Source: UBA1444 sp964521625 (GTDB lineage Bacteria > Bacillota > Negativicutes > UBA1444). From it: 64,000 nt of DNA. Shown here one piece after another: positions 57,401 to 64,000 of the stretch. The notes beneath the pieces are model-generated. The model worked only from the letters and a program-made list of their open reading frames with translations. It did no database searches and was not told the origin of the DNA. Every line of letters starts with the position of its first letter. Positions within the stretch are counted from its first letter, which is position 1. A program made the translations under genes and the position numbers. The stretch is from contig CAZFSM010000010.1 in assembly GCA_964521625.1 (NCBI GenBank), positions 68,979 to 132,978 on the forward strand, given 5' to 3'.

Positions 57401-58999
57401 TTAACGGGCTTTGTTGGAAATTTGCTCTAAATATTCGTCATAGGTCATCTTATAATCGTTCAGACCATCTGGCGTGAGTTCGATAATGCGGTTGGCGATC
57501 GTCTGTACGAATTGATGGTCATGCGAGGCAAACAGCAAGGTGCCGTCAAATTGAATCAGTCCATTATTGAGCGCAGTGATCGATTCCAGATCCAGGTGGT
57601 TGGTCGGTTCGTCAAGCAACAGAACGTTGGCGCCGCTCATCATCATTCGCGACAACATGCAGCGGACTTTTTCACCGCCGGAAATGACCTGCGCTTCTTT
57701 CTGGGTTTCTTCACCGGAGAACAGCATGCGACCGAGGAAGCCACGGATGTAGGATTCGTCCTGATCCCGCGAATATTGGCGCAACCAGTCAACCAAATTT
57801 AAATCCACTCCGTCGAAAAAGGCGGAGTTTTCTTTTGGGAAATAGGCTTGCGAGGTCGTGACGCCCCACTTAAGTTCTCCACTGTCAGGCTCTAGCTCGC
57901 CCATCAAAGCTTGGAACAATAAAGTTTTGGCGAGGCCGTTCTGACCGATGAAGGCGATTTTATCACCTTTGGAAACGATGAAAGAAATATTGTTGAGTAC
58001 AGTCTCGTCTTCCACTTTTACCATCAGGTTTTCTATCGTCAACAGCTGATTGCCGGCTTCGCGGTCCGGCTTGAACGCGACATAAGGATATTTGCGCGAA
58101 GAGGGACGGATGTCGTCCAGGGTCAGCTTTTCCAGCTGCTTCTTGCGTGAGGTCGCCTGTTTGGATTTGGACGCGTTGGCGCTGAATCGCTGGATAAACG
58201 CCATCAAATCCTTGGCTTTTTCCTCTTTTTTCTTATTGGCGTCTTTCGCCAATTGCAGCGCTAATTGACTCGACTCCAGCCAGAAATCGTAATTTCCCAC
58301 ATATAACTGGATAGCTTCAAAATCAATGTCGGCGATGTGCGTACAAACCTGATTCAAAAAATGACGGTCATGCGATACGACGATAACGGTATTGGGGAAA
58401 TCATACAGATAGTCTTCCAACCAGGTGATCGCACTGACGTCAAGATGGTTGGTTGGTTCATCTAGTAGCAGGATGTCGGGGGAGCCGAACAAGGCGTGGG
58501 CCAACAGGACCTTGACTTTGTCCAGCGCATTCATGTCTTTCATTTTAAGCTCGTGCAGATCATTGGCTACGCCTAGCCCTTTCAACAAGCGGGCTGCTTC
58601 AGTTTCGGCGTCCCAGCCGTTGAGCTCGGCGAATTCACATTCGAGATCGGCCAGTTTCATTCCATCAGCATCGGAGAAATCCGGTTTTGCGCAAAGGATC
58701 TCTTTTTCCTGCATGATCGAATGCAATCGGGCATGTCCCATGATTACGGTTTCCAGCACGCCGAATTCATCAAATTCATAATGGTTCTGCTTTAGTACGG
58801 CTAAGCGTTCGCCGGGGGTAATCACAACATCACCCGCGCTGGGGTCGATTTCGCCGGACAGTACTTTCAAAAAAGTCGATTTGCCCGTGCCGTTCGCGCC
58901 GATCAGGCCGTAGCAGTTGCCCGGCGTGAACTTGATGTTGACATCCTTGAACAGGATGCGTTTGCCATATTGCAGGGTTAGGTTCTGAGTACTGATCAT
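57401..58999 (-). CDS. ABC-F family ATPase (YbiT/YkpA-like)
   Basis: 532 residues from the ATG at 58999 (MISTQNLTLQYG), the usual family start. Two ABC cassettes without membrane parts: GLIGANGTGKSTFLK and LLLDEPTNHLDVSAI in the first, GQNGLAKTLLFQAL (degenerate P-loop, usual in this subgroup) and VISGGEKVRCMLSRM with LLLDEPTNHLDLES in the second. A charged linker sits between (about 240-310). ABC-F proteins act on the ribosome in translation or antibiotic protection. This subgroup is housekeeping-like rather than a resistance determinant. Confidence 0.9.
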   Translation of the reverse strand: MISTQNLTLQYGKRILFKDVNIKFTPGNCYGLIGANGTGKSTFLKVLSGEIDPSAGDVVITPGERLAVLKQNHYEFDEFGVLETVIMGHARLHSIMQEKEILCAKPDFSDADGMKLADLECEFAELNGWDAETEAARLLKGLGVANDLHELKMKDMNALDKVKVLLAHALFGSPDILLLDEPTNHLDVSAITWLEDYLYDFPNTVIVVSHDRHFLNQVCTHIADIDFEAIQLYVGNYDFWLESSQLALQLAKDANKKKEEKAKDLMAFIQRFSANASKSKQATSRKKQLEKLTLDDIRPSSRKYPYVAFKPDREAGNQLLTIENLMVKVEDETVLNNISFIVSKGDKIAFIGQNGLAKTLLFQALMGELEPDSGELKWGVTTSQAYFPKENSAFFDGVDLNLVDWLRQYSRDQDESYIRGFLGRMLFSGEETQKEAQVISGGEKVRCMLSRMMMSGANVLLLDEPTNHLDLESITALNNGLIQFDGTLLFASHDHQFVQTIANRIIELTPDGLNDYKMTYDEYLEQISNKAR

Positions 59000-59144
59000 T
59001 GTATTGAATCCCATCTTTCGTAAGTTATTGGCTGCATTGAGACGATAGACCTTTTTGCCTTCAGCAATGCATAGACAATAAAATATATCATGAATAGCGG
59101 GGAAAGTCCATGTAAGTGCGCATTCTAATGTTTTATCCGCCAAA

Positions 59145-59174
59145 TTGACGTAATGACAGAGAAAGTTGTAAAAT
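59145..59174 (+). promoter_or_regulatory. Promoter of the LivJ-like gene
   Basis: TTGACG (59145-59150), 18-base spacer, TAAAAT (59169-59174), 38 bases before the GTG start. Confidence 0.5.
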
Positions 59175-59212
59175 ATATACCGAATACACTTGAGTTTTAA
59201 GGGGGAAAAACA

Positions 59213-60385
59213 GTGAAGAAACAATTTTTGGTGGCCTTGGTTGTACTATTGTCCTTCGGCTTGCTGATCGCCGGCTGCGGCGGTGACAAGGCGAAACCGG
59301 CGGCTCCGGCGTCGAACGAAATTAAAATCGGCGCCAATTTCGAATTGACCGGCGGCATTGCCAACTTTGGCAAGCAAACCGTCAATGGCATTCAATTGGC
59401 ATTTAAAGAGATCAATGCTGCCGGTGGCGTAAACGGCAAACAGCTAAAACTGATCCTGGCCGACAACAAATCCGAACCGGCCGAAGCAACAAACGCCGTG
59501 ACCAAACTGATCACCCAGGACAAAGTCGTTGCCGTACTCGGACCGGTCGCCAGTTCCAATGTGCTGGCCACACTGCAAGTCGCTCAGGATAACAAGATCC
59601 CGGTGCTAACGGCAACCGGAACAAACGAAAAAATCACTGTCGATGGCGGCAAAGTCCGTCCGTTCGCTTTCCGCAGTTGCTTTATCGACCCTTTCCAGGG
59701 CAAAGTCATGGCCAACTTCGCCACCAATACCGTAAAGGCGAAAACCGCGGTCATTTATGTGGACCAAAGCTCCGACTATTCTAAAGGGCTCAAACAGTCG
59801 TTTGAAGAATCGTTCGTGAAGAACGGCGGCAAGGTGCTGTCCACCGAAGCGTTCCTGCAAAAAGACCAGGACTTCAAAGCGACCCTGACCAAGATCAAGG
59901 CTCTCAATCCTGAAGTCATCTTCATCCCGGCGTATTATGAAGAAGTCGGCAAAATCGTGAAACAGGCCCGCGAGCTGGGAATTAATATTCCGCTGCTCGG
60001 CACCGACGGCTGGGATGATCCCAAGGTCGTGGAAATCGCCGGCGCCAAGGCGCTGGACAACACGTTCTTCAGCAATCACTACTCCTCGCAGGACACTGAT
60101 CCGGCGGTCGTCAAGTTTGTTGCCGCCTACAAAAAAGAATACAACCAGGAGCCCAGTGCACTGGCCGCGCTTGGATATGACTCCGGTCTGATGATTGCGG
60201 ACGCGATTAAACGGGCCGGCAGTACCGAAGGCGCTAAAATTGCCGAAGCATTGGCTACAACCAAAGATCTCAAAGTCAGCACCGGCATTCTCACCATCGA
60301 TGCTAACCATAATCCGGTTAAGAGCGCAGTGGTTATCGAGATGAAGGACGGCAAGCAAACCTTTAAAACCAAAGTTAATCCATAA
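59213..60385 (+). CDS. Branched-chain amino acid-type binding lipoprotein (LivJ-like)
   Basis: 390 residues from a GTG behind GGGGGAAAAACA. Lipobox LLIAGCGG and Peripla_BP_6 fold: EIKIGANFELTGGIANFGK, LKLILADNKSEPAEATNAV, VLGPVASSNVLATLQVAQ, VDQSSDYSKGLKQSFEESF, LGTDGWDDPKVVEIAG. It would deliver amino acids or related amides to a LivHMGF transporter. No permease or ATPase genes follow; instead a terminator closes the transcript, so it is an orphan in this window. Confidence 0.92.
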   Translation: MKKQFLVALVVLLSFGLLIAGCGGDKAKPAAPASNEIKIGANFELTGGIANFGKQTVNGIQLAFKEINAAGGVNGKQLKLILADNKSEPAEATNAVTKLITQDKVVAVLGPVASSNVLATLQVAQDNKIPVLTATGTNEKITVDGGKVRPFAFRSCFIDPFQGKVMANFATNTVKAKTAVIYVDQSSDYSKGLKQSFEESFVKNGGKVLSTEAFLQKDQDFKATLTKIKALNPEVIFIPAYYEEVGKIVKQARELGINIPLLGTDGWDDPKVVEIAGAKALDNTFFSNHYSSQDTDPAVVKFVAAYKKEYNQEPSALAALGYDSGLMIADAIKRAGSTEGAKIAEALATTKDLKVSTGILTIDANHNPVKSAVVIEMKDGKQTFKTKVNP

Positions 60386-60411
60386 CCAAAAACTGCGGTG
60401 CAGTTTTTAAG

Positions 60412-60442
60412 GAGACCGGTTTACCGGTCTCTTCTTCTTCTT
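60412..60442 (+). terminator. Terminator after LivJ-like gene
   Basis: Perfect 9-bp stem (60412-60420 with 60423-60431), two-base gap, then TTCTTCTTCTT. Confidence 0.65.
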
Positions 60443-60586
60443 ATTATGAATGCGTGTGTGCATGCAGGAGAATGGCGTAAAAATGTCGAAATTCGGCTTA
60501 CTATCGTTATGATATTTTCAGGTAAATTCTGTTCGCGTGGAACCTGGGGATAAGATTAGTAGTGACAAGAAGGGAGCTAGATTTAT

Positions 60587-62602
60587 ATGCTAAAGATCTT
60601 TATTTTTTTCGTTCTAATGCTCGCCTCGTTTGGATTATCCATCTCCATGATATACAAGAAGTATCAAAATACTTTGCATGCAAAACCGGAAAATCGTCTT
60701 GATCGCCCGGGAGATCGCTGGACTTATTTTCTTGCTAATGTAGTTGGACAGGATAAGGTGTTGCAGGATCGAATTTCGGGCATAGCCCACGTTTTCTTAA
60801 TGTGGGGCTTCGTTGTTCTTGGATTTGGCGCTGTCAATCTTGCAGTAGAAGGACTTTTTCATGTTCCGATTCCTTTTATAGGCGATAATACAATATTTGT
60901 ATTCATGAAGGATTTGTTTCTGGTTCTCGTATATATTGGTGTCATTGGAGCCGTGTTGCGTCGCACAATTTTGAAACCGGAGCGGATGGAAAATTCTATC
61001 GAAGCATTCGTCATTCTGGGATTGGTCTGTGTCATAGTCACAGGCGATTTGCTATATAGCGGTGCAAGCTTTGCGCTTGGCGAAAAAGCAGATATTCGCA
61101 GTGCTTCGTTTTTTGGGAATTATGTCTCAAGCTTTTTGAAAGGAATGGCGCCGGACGGCTTGATAGCTTTGGCAATTGGTGCGTGGTGGGCGCACTTTCT
61201 AGCGATGTTTACTTTTGCTGTTCTTATTCCTGGGTCGAAGCATTTACACTTGGTGTTTGCTCCGTTCAACGCTTTTTGGCATACCTTGCGTCCCAAAGGT
61301 TCACTTACGAAGGTGGACTTTGAAGATGAATCTGCAGAAACTTTTGGCGTAAATAAAATGGAAGAGTATACGTGGAAGCAACTTTTTGACACTTATACTT
61401 GTGTTCGTTGCGGGCGATGTACTGAAGGCTGCCCGGCGTTCCAAACTGGGAAGCCGCTGGATCCGCGCGCGCTGCATGTTGATTTGCGGACCCATGTGGA
61501 AGAAAAAGCACCGCTTTTGGACCGAATCAAGGCTGCCGGCGACAAGGCGCCCGAATTCACGGAAAAGGAGCAGGAAATCCTCGACAAGCCGATCGTCGAT
61601 GGGGTTTTTTCCGAAGAGTTTATCTGGTCCTGCACTACATGTCGTGCTTGCGAACAAGCTTGTCCGGTTTCCAACGAACATATCCAGAAGATTGTTGACC
61701 TGCGTCGCTATATGGTCATGACGGAAGCGAAAATGCCGGAAGATGTGCAGCGTACGCTTAATTGCTACAAACAAAGCGGCAATCCTTGGAAACTACCTCG
61801 GAATGCCCGGGGTGAATGGATGAAAGACCTCGACGTCCCTGCGTGGTCGGAAGATGCTGAATATCTGGTTTACGTGGGTTGTGAAGGCGCTTACGATGAC
61901 CGGGCGAAAAAGGTTAGCGAAGCTTTGGTAAAAGTTCTAAAAGCAGCTGGTGTGAAGTTTGGTGTGCTTGGTAATGATGAGCCGTGTTGCGGTGAGACGA
62001 TTCGTCGGATGGGTAACGAGTTTGAGTTTCAACCCATTGCTGAAGGCAACGTTGAGATGCTTAAAGAACTGGGCGTCAAGAAAATCATTACCCTATGTCC
62101 GCATTGTTTTAACTCGATAAAAAATGATTACCCGGATTTTGGCGGCGACTTTGAAGTCATCCACCATTCTGAGTTTCTTGGGCAACTTGTCAAGGCTGGA
62201 AAGATCAAGTCAATAGGTTCGTTTGGCGCAACAGTGGTCTATCACGACGCTTGTTATCTTGGTCGACATAATGATGTCTATGACGCACCGCGTGATGTGT
62301 TGAATTCAATTCCCGATCTCAAATTGGTGGAGATGGATCGTACTCGGAAAAATGCCTTTTGCTGCGGCGCTGGCGGCGGACGCAACTGGATGGAAGAGCA
62401 TGTGGGAAATGGTCAGCAACGGATTAATGAAGTGCGGACCAAGGAAGCTATTGAAACAGGGGCGGATGTCATTGCAACAGCTTGCCCGTATTGCCTGACC
62501 ATGATGTTTGACGGCACGAAAGCCCACAACGCCGAAGATAAAGTTCGCACTCTTGATATTGCAGAGATTTTTGCTCTGTCACTCGAGGGTCCGAAAAAGT
62601 AA
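60587..62602 (+). CDS. Membrane-bound HdrD-like Fe-S oxidoreductase
   Basis: 671 residues. The N-terminal 240 residues hold about six helices resembling a NarI/DsrM-type quinone-interacting cytochrome region, then two 4Fe-4S motifs (CVRCGRCTEGCP about 271-282, CTTCRACEQACP about 347-358) and two CCG domains (PCCGETIRRMG about 465 with CPHC; FCCGAGGGRNW about 590 with CPYC), as in heterodisulfide reductase D. In related bacteria such proteins pass electrons between EtfAB-type flavoproteins and menaquinone. No etf genes lie next to it here. Confidence 0.85.
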   Translation: MLKIFIFFVLMLASFGLSISMIYKKYQNTLHAKPENRLDRPGDRWTYFLANVVGQDKVLQDRISGIAHVFLMWGFVVLGFGAVNLAVEGLFHVPIPFIGDNTIFVFMKDLFLVLVYIGVIGAVLRRTILKPERMENSIEAFVILGLVCVIVTGDLLYSGASFALGEKADIRSASFFGNYVSSFLKGMAPDGLIALAIGAWWAHFLAMFTFAVLIPGSKHLHLVFAPFNAFWHTLRPKGSLTKVDFEDESAETFGVNKMEEYTWKQLFDTYTCVRCGRCTEGCPAFQTGKPLDPRALHVDLRTHVEEKAPLLDRIKAAGDKAPEFTEKEQEILDKPIVDGVFSEEFIWSCTTCRACEQACPVSNEHIQKIVDLRRYMVMTEAKMPEDVQRTLNCYKQSGNPWKLPRNARGEWMKDLDVPAWSEDAEYLVYVGCEGAYDDRAKKVSEALVKVLKAAGVKFGVLGNDEPCCGETIRRMGNEFEFQPIAEGNVEMLKELGVKKIITLCPHCFNSIKNDYPDFGGDFEVIHHSEFLGQLVKAGKIKSIGSFGATVVYHDACYLGRHNDVYDAPRDVLNSIPDLKLVEMDRTRKNAFCCGAGGGRNWMEEHVGNGQQRINEVRTKEAIETGADVIATACPYCLTMMFDGTKAHNAEDKVRTLDIAEIFALSLEGPKK

Positions 62603-62620
62603 GAATAAGTATCGATATAC

Positions 62621-62664
62621 AAAAAGAAATCCTTTCCAGCTTAGCCGGAAGGGATTTCTTTTAG
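62621..62664. terminator. Bidirectional terminator
   Basis: A long stem (AAAAGAAATCC side with GGATTTCTTTT side, one imperfect pair) between the convergent Hdr-like and glycyl radical enzyme genes. Confidence 0.7.
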
Positions 62665-62701
62665 TGTGTTCCTGATGTTATGACAAATGACGGAAGACAA
62701 T

Positions 62702-64000
62702 TTATTGAAACGACTGCTCCGTCCGTTCGATGATCTCATCTTGCAGTTCTTTGCTGAGATTGTGGAAATGGTCGCTGTAGCCGGCCACCCGGACAATCAG
62801 GTCTTTGGACTCTTCCGGGTGTTGCTGCGCGTCAAATAGCGTAGCACGGTCGATGACATTGAACTGGATGTGGTGGCCGTCCAGACTGAAGTAGGAACGG
62901 ATCAGGGCCGCCATGTTTTCCAGGCCGCGTTCCCCAGCCACGACAGAGGGCGTGAACTTTTGATTGAGTAGCGTGCCGCCGGTTTGCAAGTGGTCCATTT
63001 TGGCAGCCGATTTGATGACGGCGGTCGGTCCCTTGCGGTCGGCGCCTTTTTCGGGAGAAATGCCTTCAGAGACTGGCTTGCCTGCTTTTCTACCGTTGGG
63101 GCTGGCTCCCATGACCGAACCAAAATAAACGTGACAGGTGGTGGGTAGCATATCAATCCGGTACGTGCCACCGCGTCCGTTGGGGCGACCGGTGACTTCG
63201 GTATGATAAGCGGAGAAAGCCAGTTTCATCAGTGAATCGGCGTATTCATCGTCATTGCCGTACTTGGGCGTTTTTTCCCGCACGAGATGGTAAAGCACCT
63301 CATTATCGGTAAAGTCAGCATCCAAAGCCTGCAACAGTGCTTCCATCGTAAACCGCTGTTGATCAAACACATTGTATTTGATTGCCGCTAGTGAATCGGC
63401 GAGGGTGCCGATTCCAACTCCCTGAATATAGCTGGTATTATACCGCGCACCACCGGCATTATAATCGCGACCATTAGCGATACAGTCATCGACGACGACG
63501 GATAGAAAGGGCACGGGCATCTGGTGGGCATAGAGCTGTTCGATGACTTGGTTGCCCTGGACTTTTACGTCGACAAAATAGTGGAGCTGCTGGCGAAAAG
63601 CGGCAAAAAACTCGTCGAAAGAGCGGAATCCGACTGGTTTGCCAGTATGTGGCCCCAGTTGTTGGCCTGATTTTTTGTCATATCCGTCAAATAAGGTGAG
63701 TTCGAGAATTTTGGGCAAGTTCAGGTAGCCGGTCAGGATATAGGCCTCCTTGCCAAACGCCCCGGTTTCGACACAGCCGCTGGCCCCGCCCTGGCGGGCG
63801 TCAGCTAAACTCTTGCCGGCATTCAGCAATTCCTGAACAATCGCATCTGTGTTGTAGAAAGCAGGCTGCCCCCAACCTTTGCGGGAAATCTCACAGGCTT
63901 TTTTCAAAAAATCCTGCGGGGTTTTTCGGCTGATCTGCACATTGGAACTCGGTTGCAGCAAAGTCAACTCATCCATCGTTTCCAGGATCAGATAGGAGAC
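62702..64000 (-). CDS. hypD: Glycyl radical enzyme, HypD-like (5' end beyond window)
   Basis: The last 432 residues of a glycyl radical enzyme. The active-site Cys is in GASGCVETGAFGKEAY, with Glu two residues later as in dehydrating members; the glycyl radical site RVAGYSDHF is 25 residues before the C-terminus. The stretches TGYLNLPKILELTLFDGYD and YNTSYIQGVGIGTLADSLAA match what I remember of trans-4-hydroxy-L-proline dehydratase more than pyruvate formate-lyase or CutC. Its radical-SAM activase and pyrroline reductase are not in the window; they may lie past the edge. Confidence 0.8.
   Translation of the reverse strand, partial: VSYLILETMDELTLLQPSSNVQISRKTPQDFLKKACEISRKGWGQPAFYNTDAIVQELLNAGKSLADARQGGASGCVETGAFGKEAYILTGYLNLPKILELTLFDGYDKKSGQQLGPHTGKPVGFRSFDEFFAAFRQQLHYFVDVKVQGNQVIEQLYAHQMPVPFLSVVVDDCIANGRDYNAGGARYNTSYIQGVGIGTLADSLAAIKYNVFDQQRFTMEALLQALDADFTDNEVLYHLVREKTPKYGNDDEYADSLMKLAFSAYHTEVTGRPNGRGGTYRIDMLPTTCHVYFGSVMGASPNGRKAGKPVSEGISPEKGADRKGPTAVIKSAAKMDHLQTGGTLLNQKFTPSVVAGERGLENMAALIRSYFSLDGHHIQFNVIDRATLFDAQQHPEESKDLIVRVAGYSDHFHNLSKELQDEIIERTEQSFQ

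Noticed and set aside
57401..58999. ABC-F as an antibiotic resistance gene
   Set aside because: The degenerate second P-loop GLAKT and the overall pattern fit the housekeeping YbiT/YkpA group, not the ARE resistance groups.
1..64000. CRISPR arrays, transposases, rRNA genes, prophage
   Set aside because: No regularly spaced repeats and no recognisable transposase, integrase, rRNA or phage structural gene in either strand.

Overview
The window looks like the chromosome of an anaerobic, diderm member of the Firmicutes, most likely Negativicutes (Sporomusaceae-like). That lineage call is an inference from gene content and style: strong GGAGG-type ribosome binding sites, frequent TTG/GTG starts, hybrid cluster protein, rubrerythrin, a glycyl radical hydroxyproline-dehydratase-like enzyme, a membrane Hdr-like iron-sulfur protein, TRAP and branched-chain-type binding proteins, and YgiB/YgiC-like envelope genes. 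No rRNA, CRISPR array, transposase, integrase or phage gene was seen. Base composition is balanced apart from one clearly AT-rich stretch at about 45.9-48.9 kb.

Layout. 1-1.6 kb: kduI and its DeoR-type regulator (uronate breakdown). 1.7-3.3 kb: an orphan Cys-rich membrane peptide behind a near-perfect promoter and palindrome, then a GYF_2-AIM24 protein. 3.3-5.5 kb: an overlapping HD-GYP / PocR-GGDEF pair. 5.7-10.5 kb: YfbR-like nucleotidase plus a MacAB-type ABC exporter. 10.5-15.2 kb: secreted protein, MerR-like protein, NamZ-type muramidase, zinc-ribbon protein, GAF-GGDEF cyclase. 15.4-20.7 kb: a complete purine-nucleoside ABC uptake system followed by xanthine phosphoribosyltransferase. 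20.9-24.3 kb: DsbA-like protein, EamA exporter, threonine ammonia-lyase, TRIC channel. 24.4-27.1 kb: M20 amidohydrolase with a DUF3100 permease and a small partner. 27.4-30.9 kb: KDPG aldolase, KDG kinase, and a sensor diguanylate cyclase. 31.1-34.3 kb: an Rrf2-controlled nitrosative/redox stress operon (Rrf2, ferredoxin, cupin, Hcp). 34.4-39.1 kb: panB, panE and a TRAP transporter. 39.1-43.2 kb: zinc-ribbon/Pro-rich membrane protein, YtcJ-like amidohydrolase, secreted 5'-nucleotidase. 43.2-45.7 kb: a YgiB/YgiC/YjfL-like cluster. 45.8 kb: tRNA-Ala(CGC), followed by the AT-rich, gene-poor stretch to 48.9 kb. 49-53.4 kb: carbonic anhydrase, small Cys protein, rubrerythrin, GGDEF-EAL sensor. 53.7-57.4 kb: secreted proteins, a cyclic-di-GMP-I riboswitch upstream of a FliL-like gene, iron alcohol dehydrogenase. 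57.4-64 kb: ABC-F protein, orphan LivJ-like binding protein, membrane Hdr-like Fe-S oxidoreductase, and the 3' part of a HypD-like glycyl radical enzyme.

Themes. Cyclic-di-GMP signalling recurs: four GGDEF proteins, one EAL domain, one HD-GYP with altered residues, and a riboswitch whose downstream sequence can fold into mutually exclusive terminator and antiterminator forms. Uronate catabolism is split between two loci (kduI; KDPG aldolase and KDG kinase). The least explained parts are the DUF3100/M20 set, the YgiBC-like set with its unknown first gene, the degenerate HD-GYP protein, and the AT-rich stretch behind the tRNA. All functional names come from reading motifs and recalling families; no database search was run.
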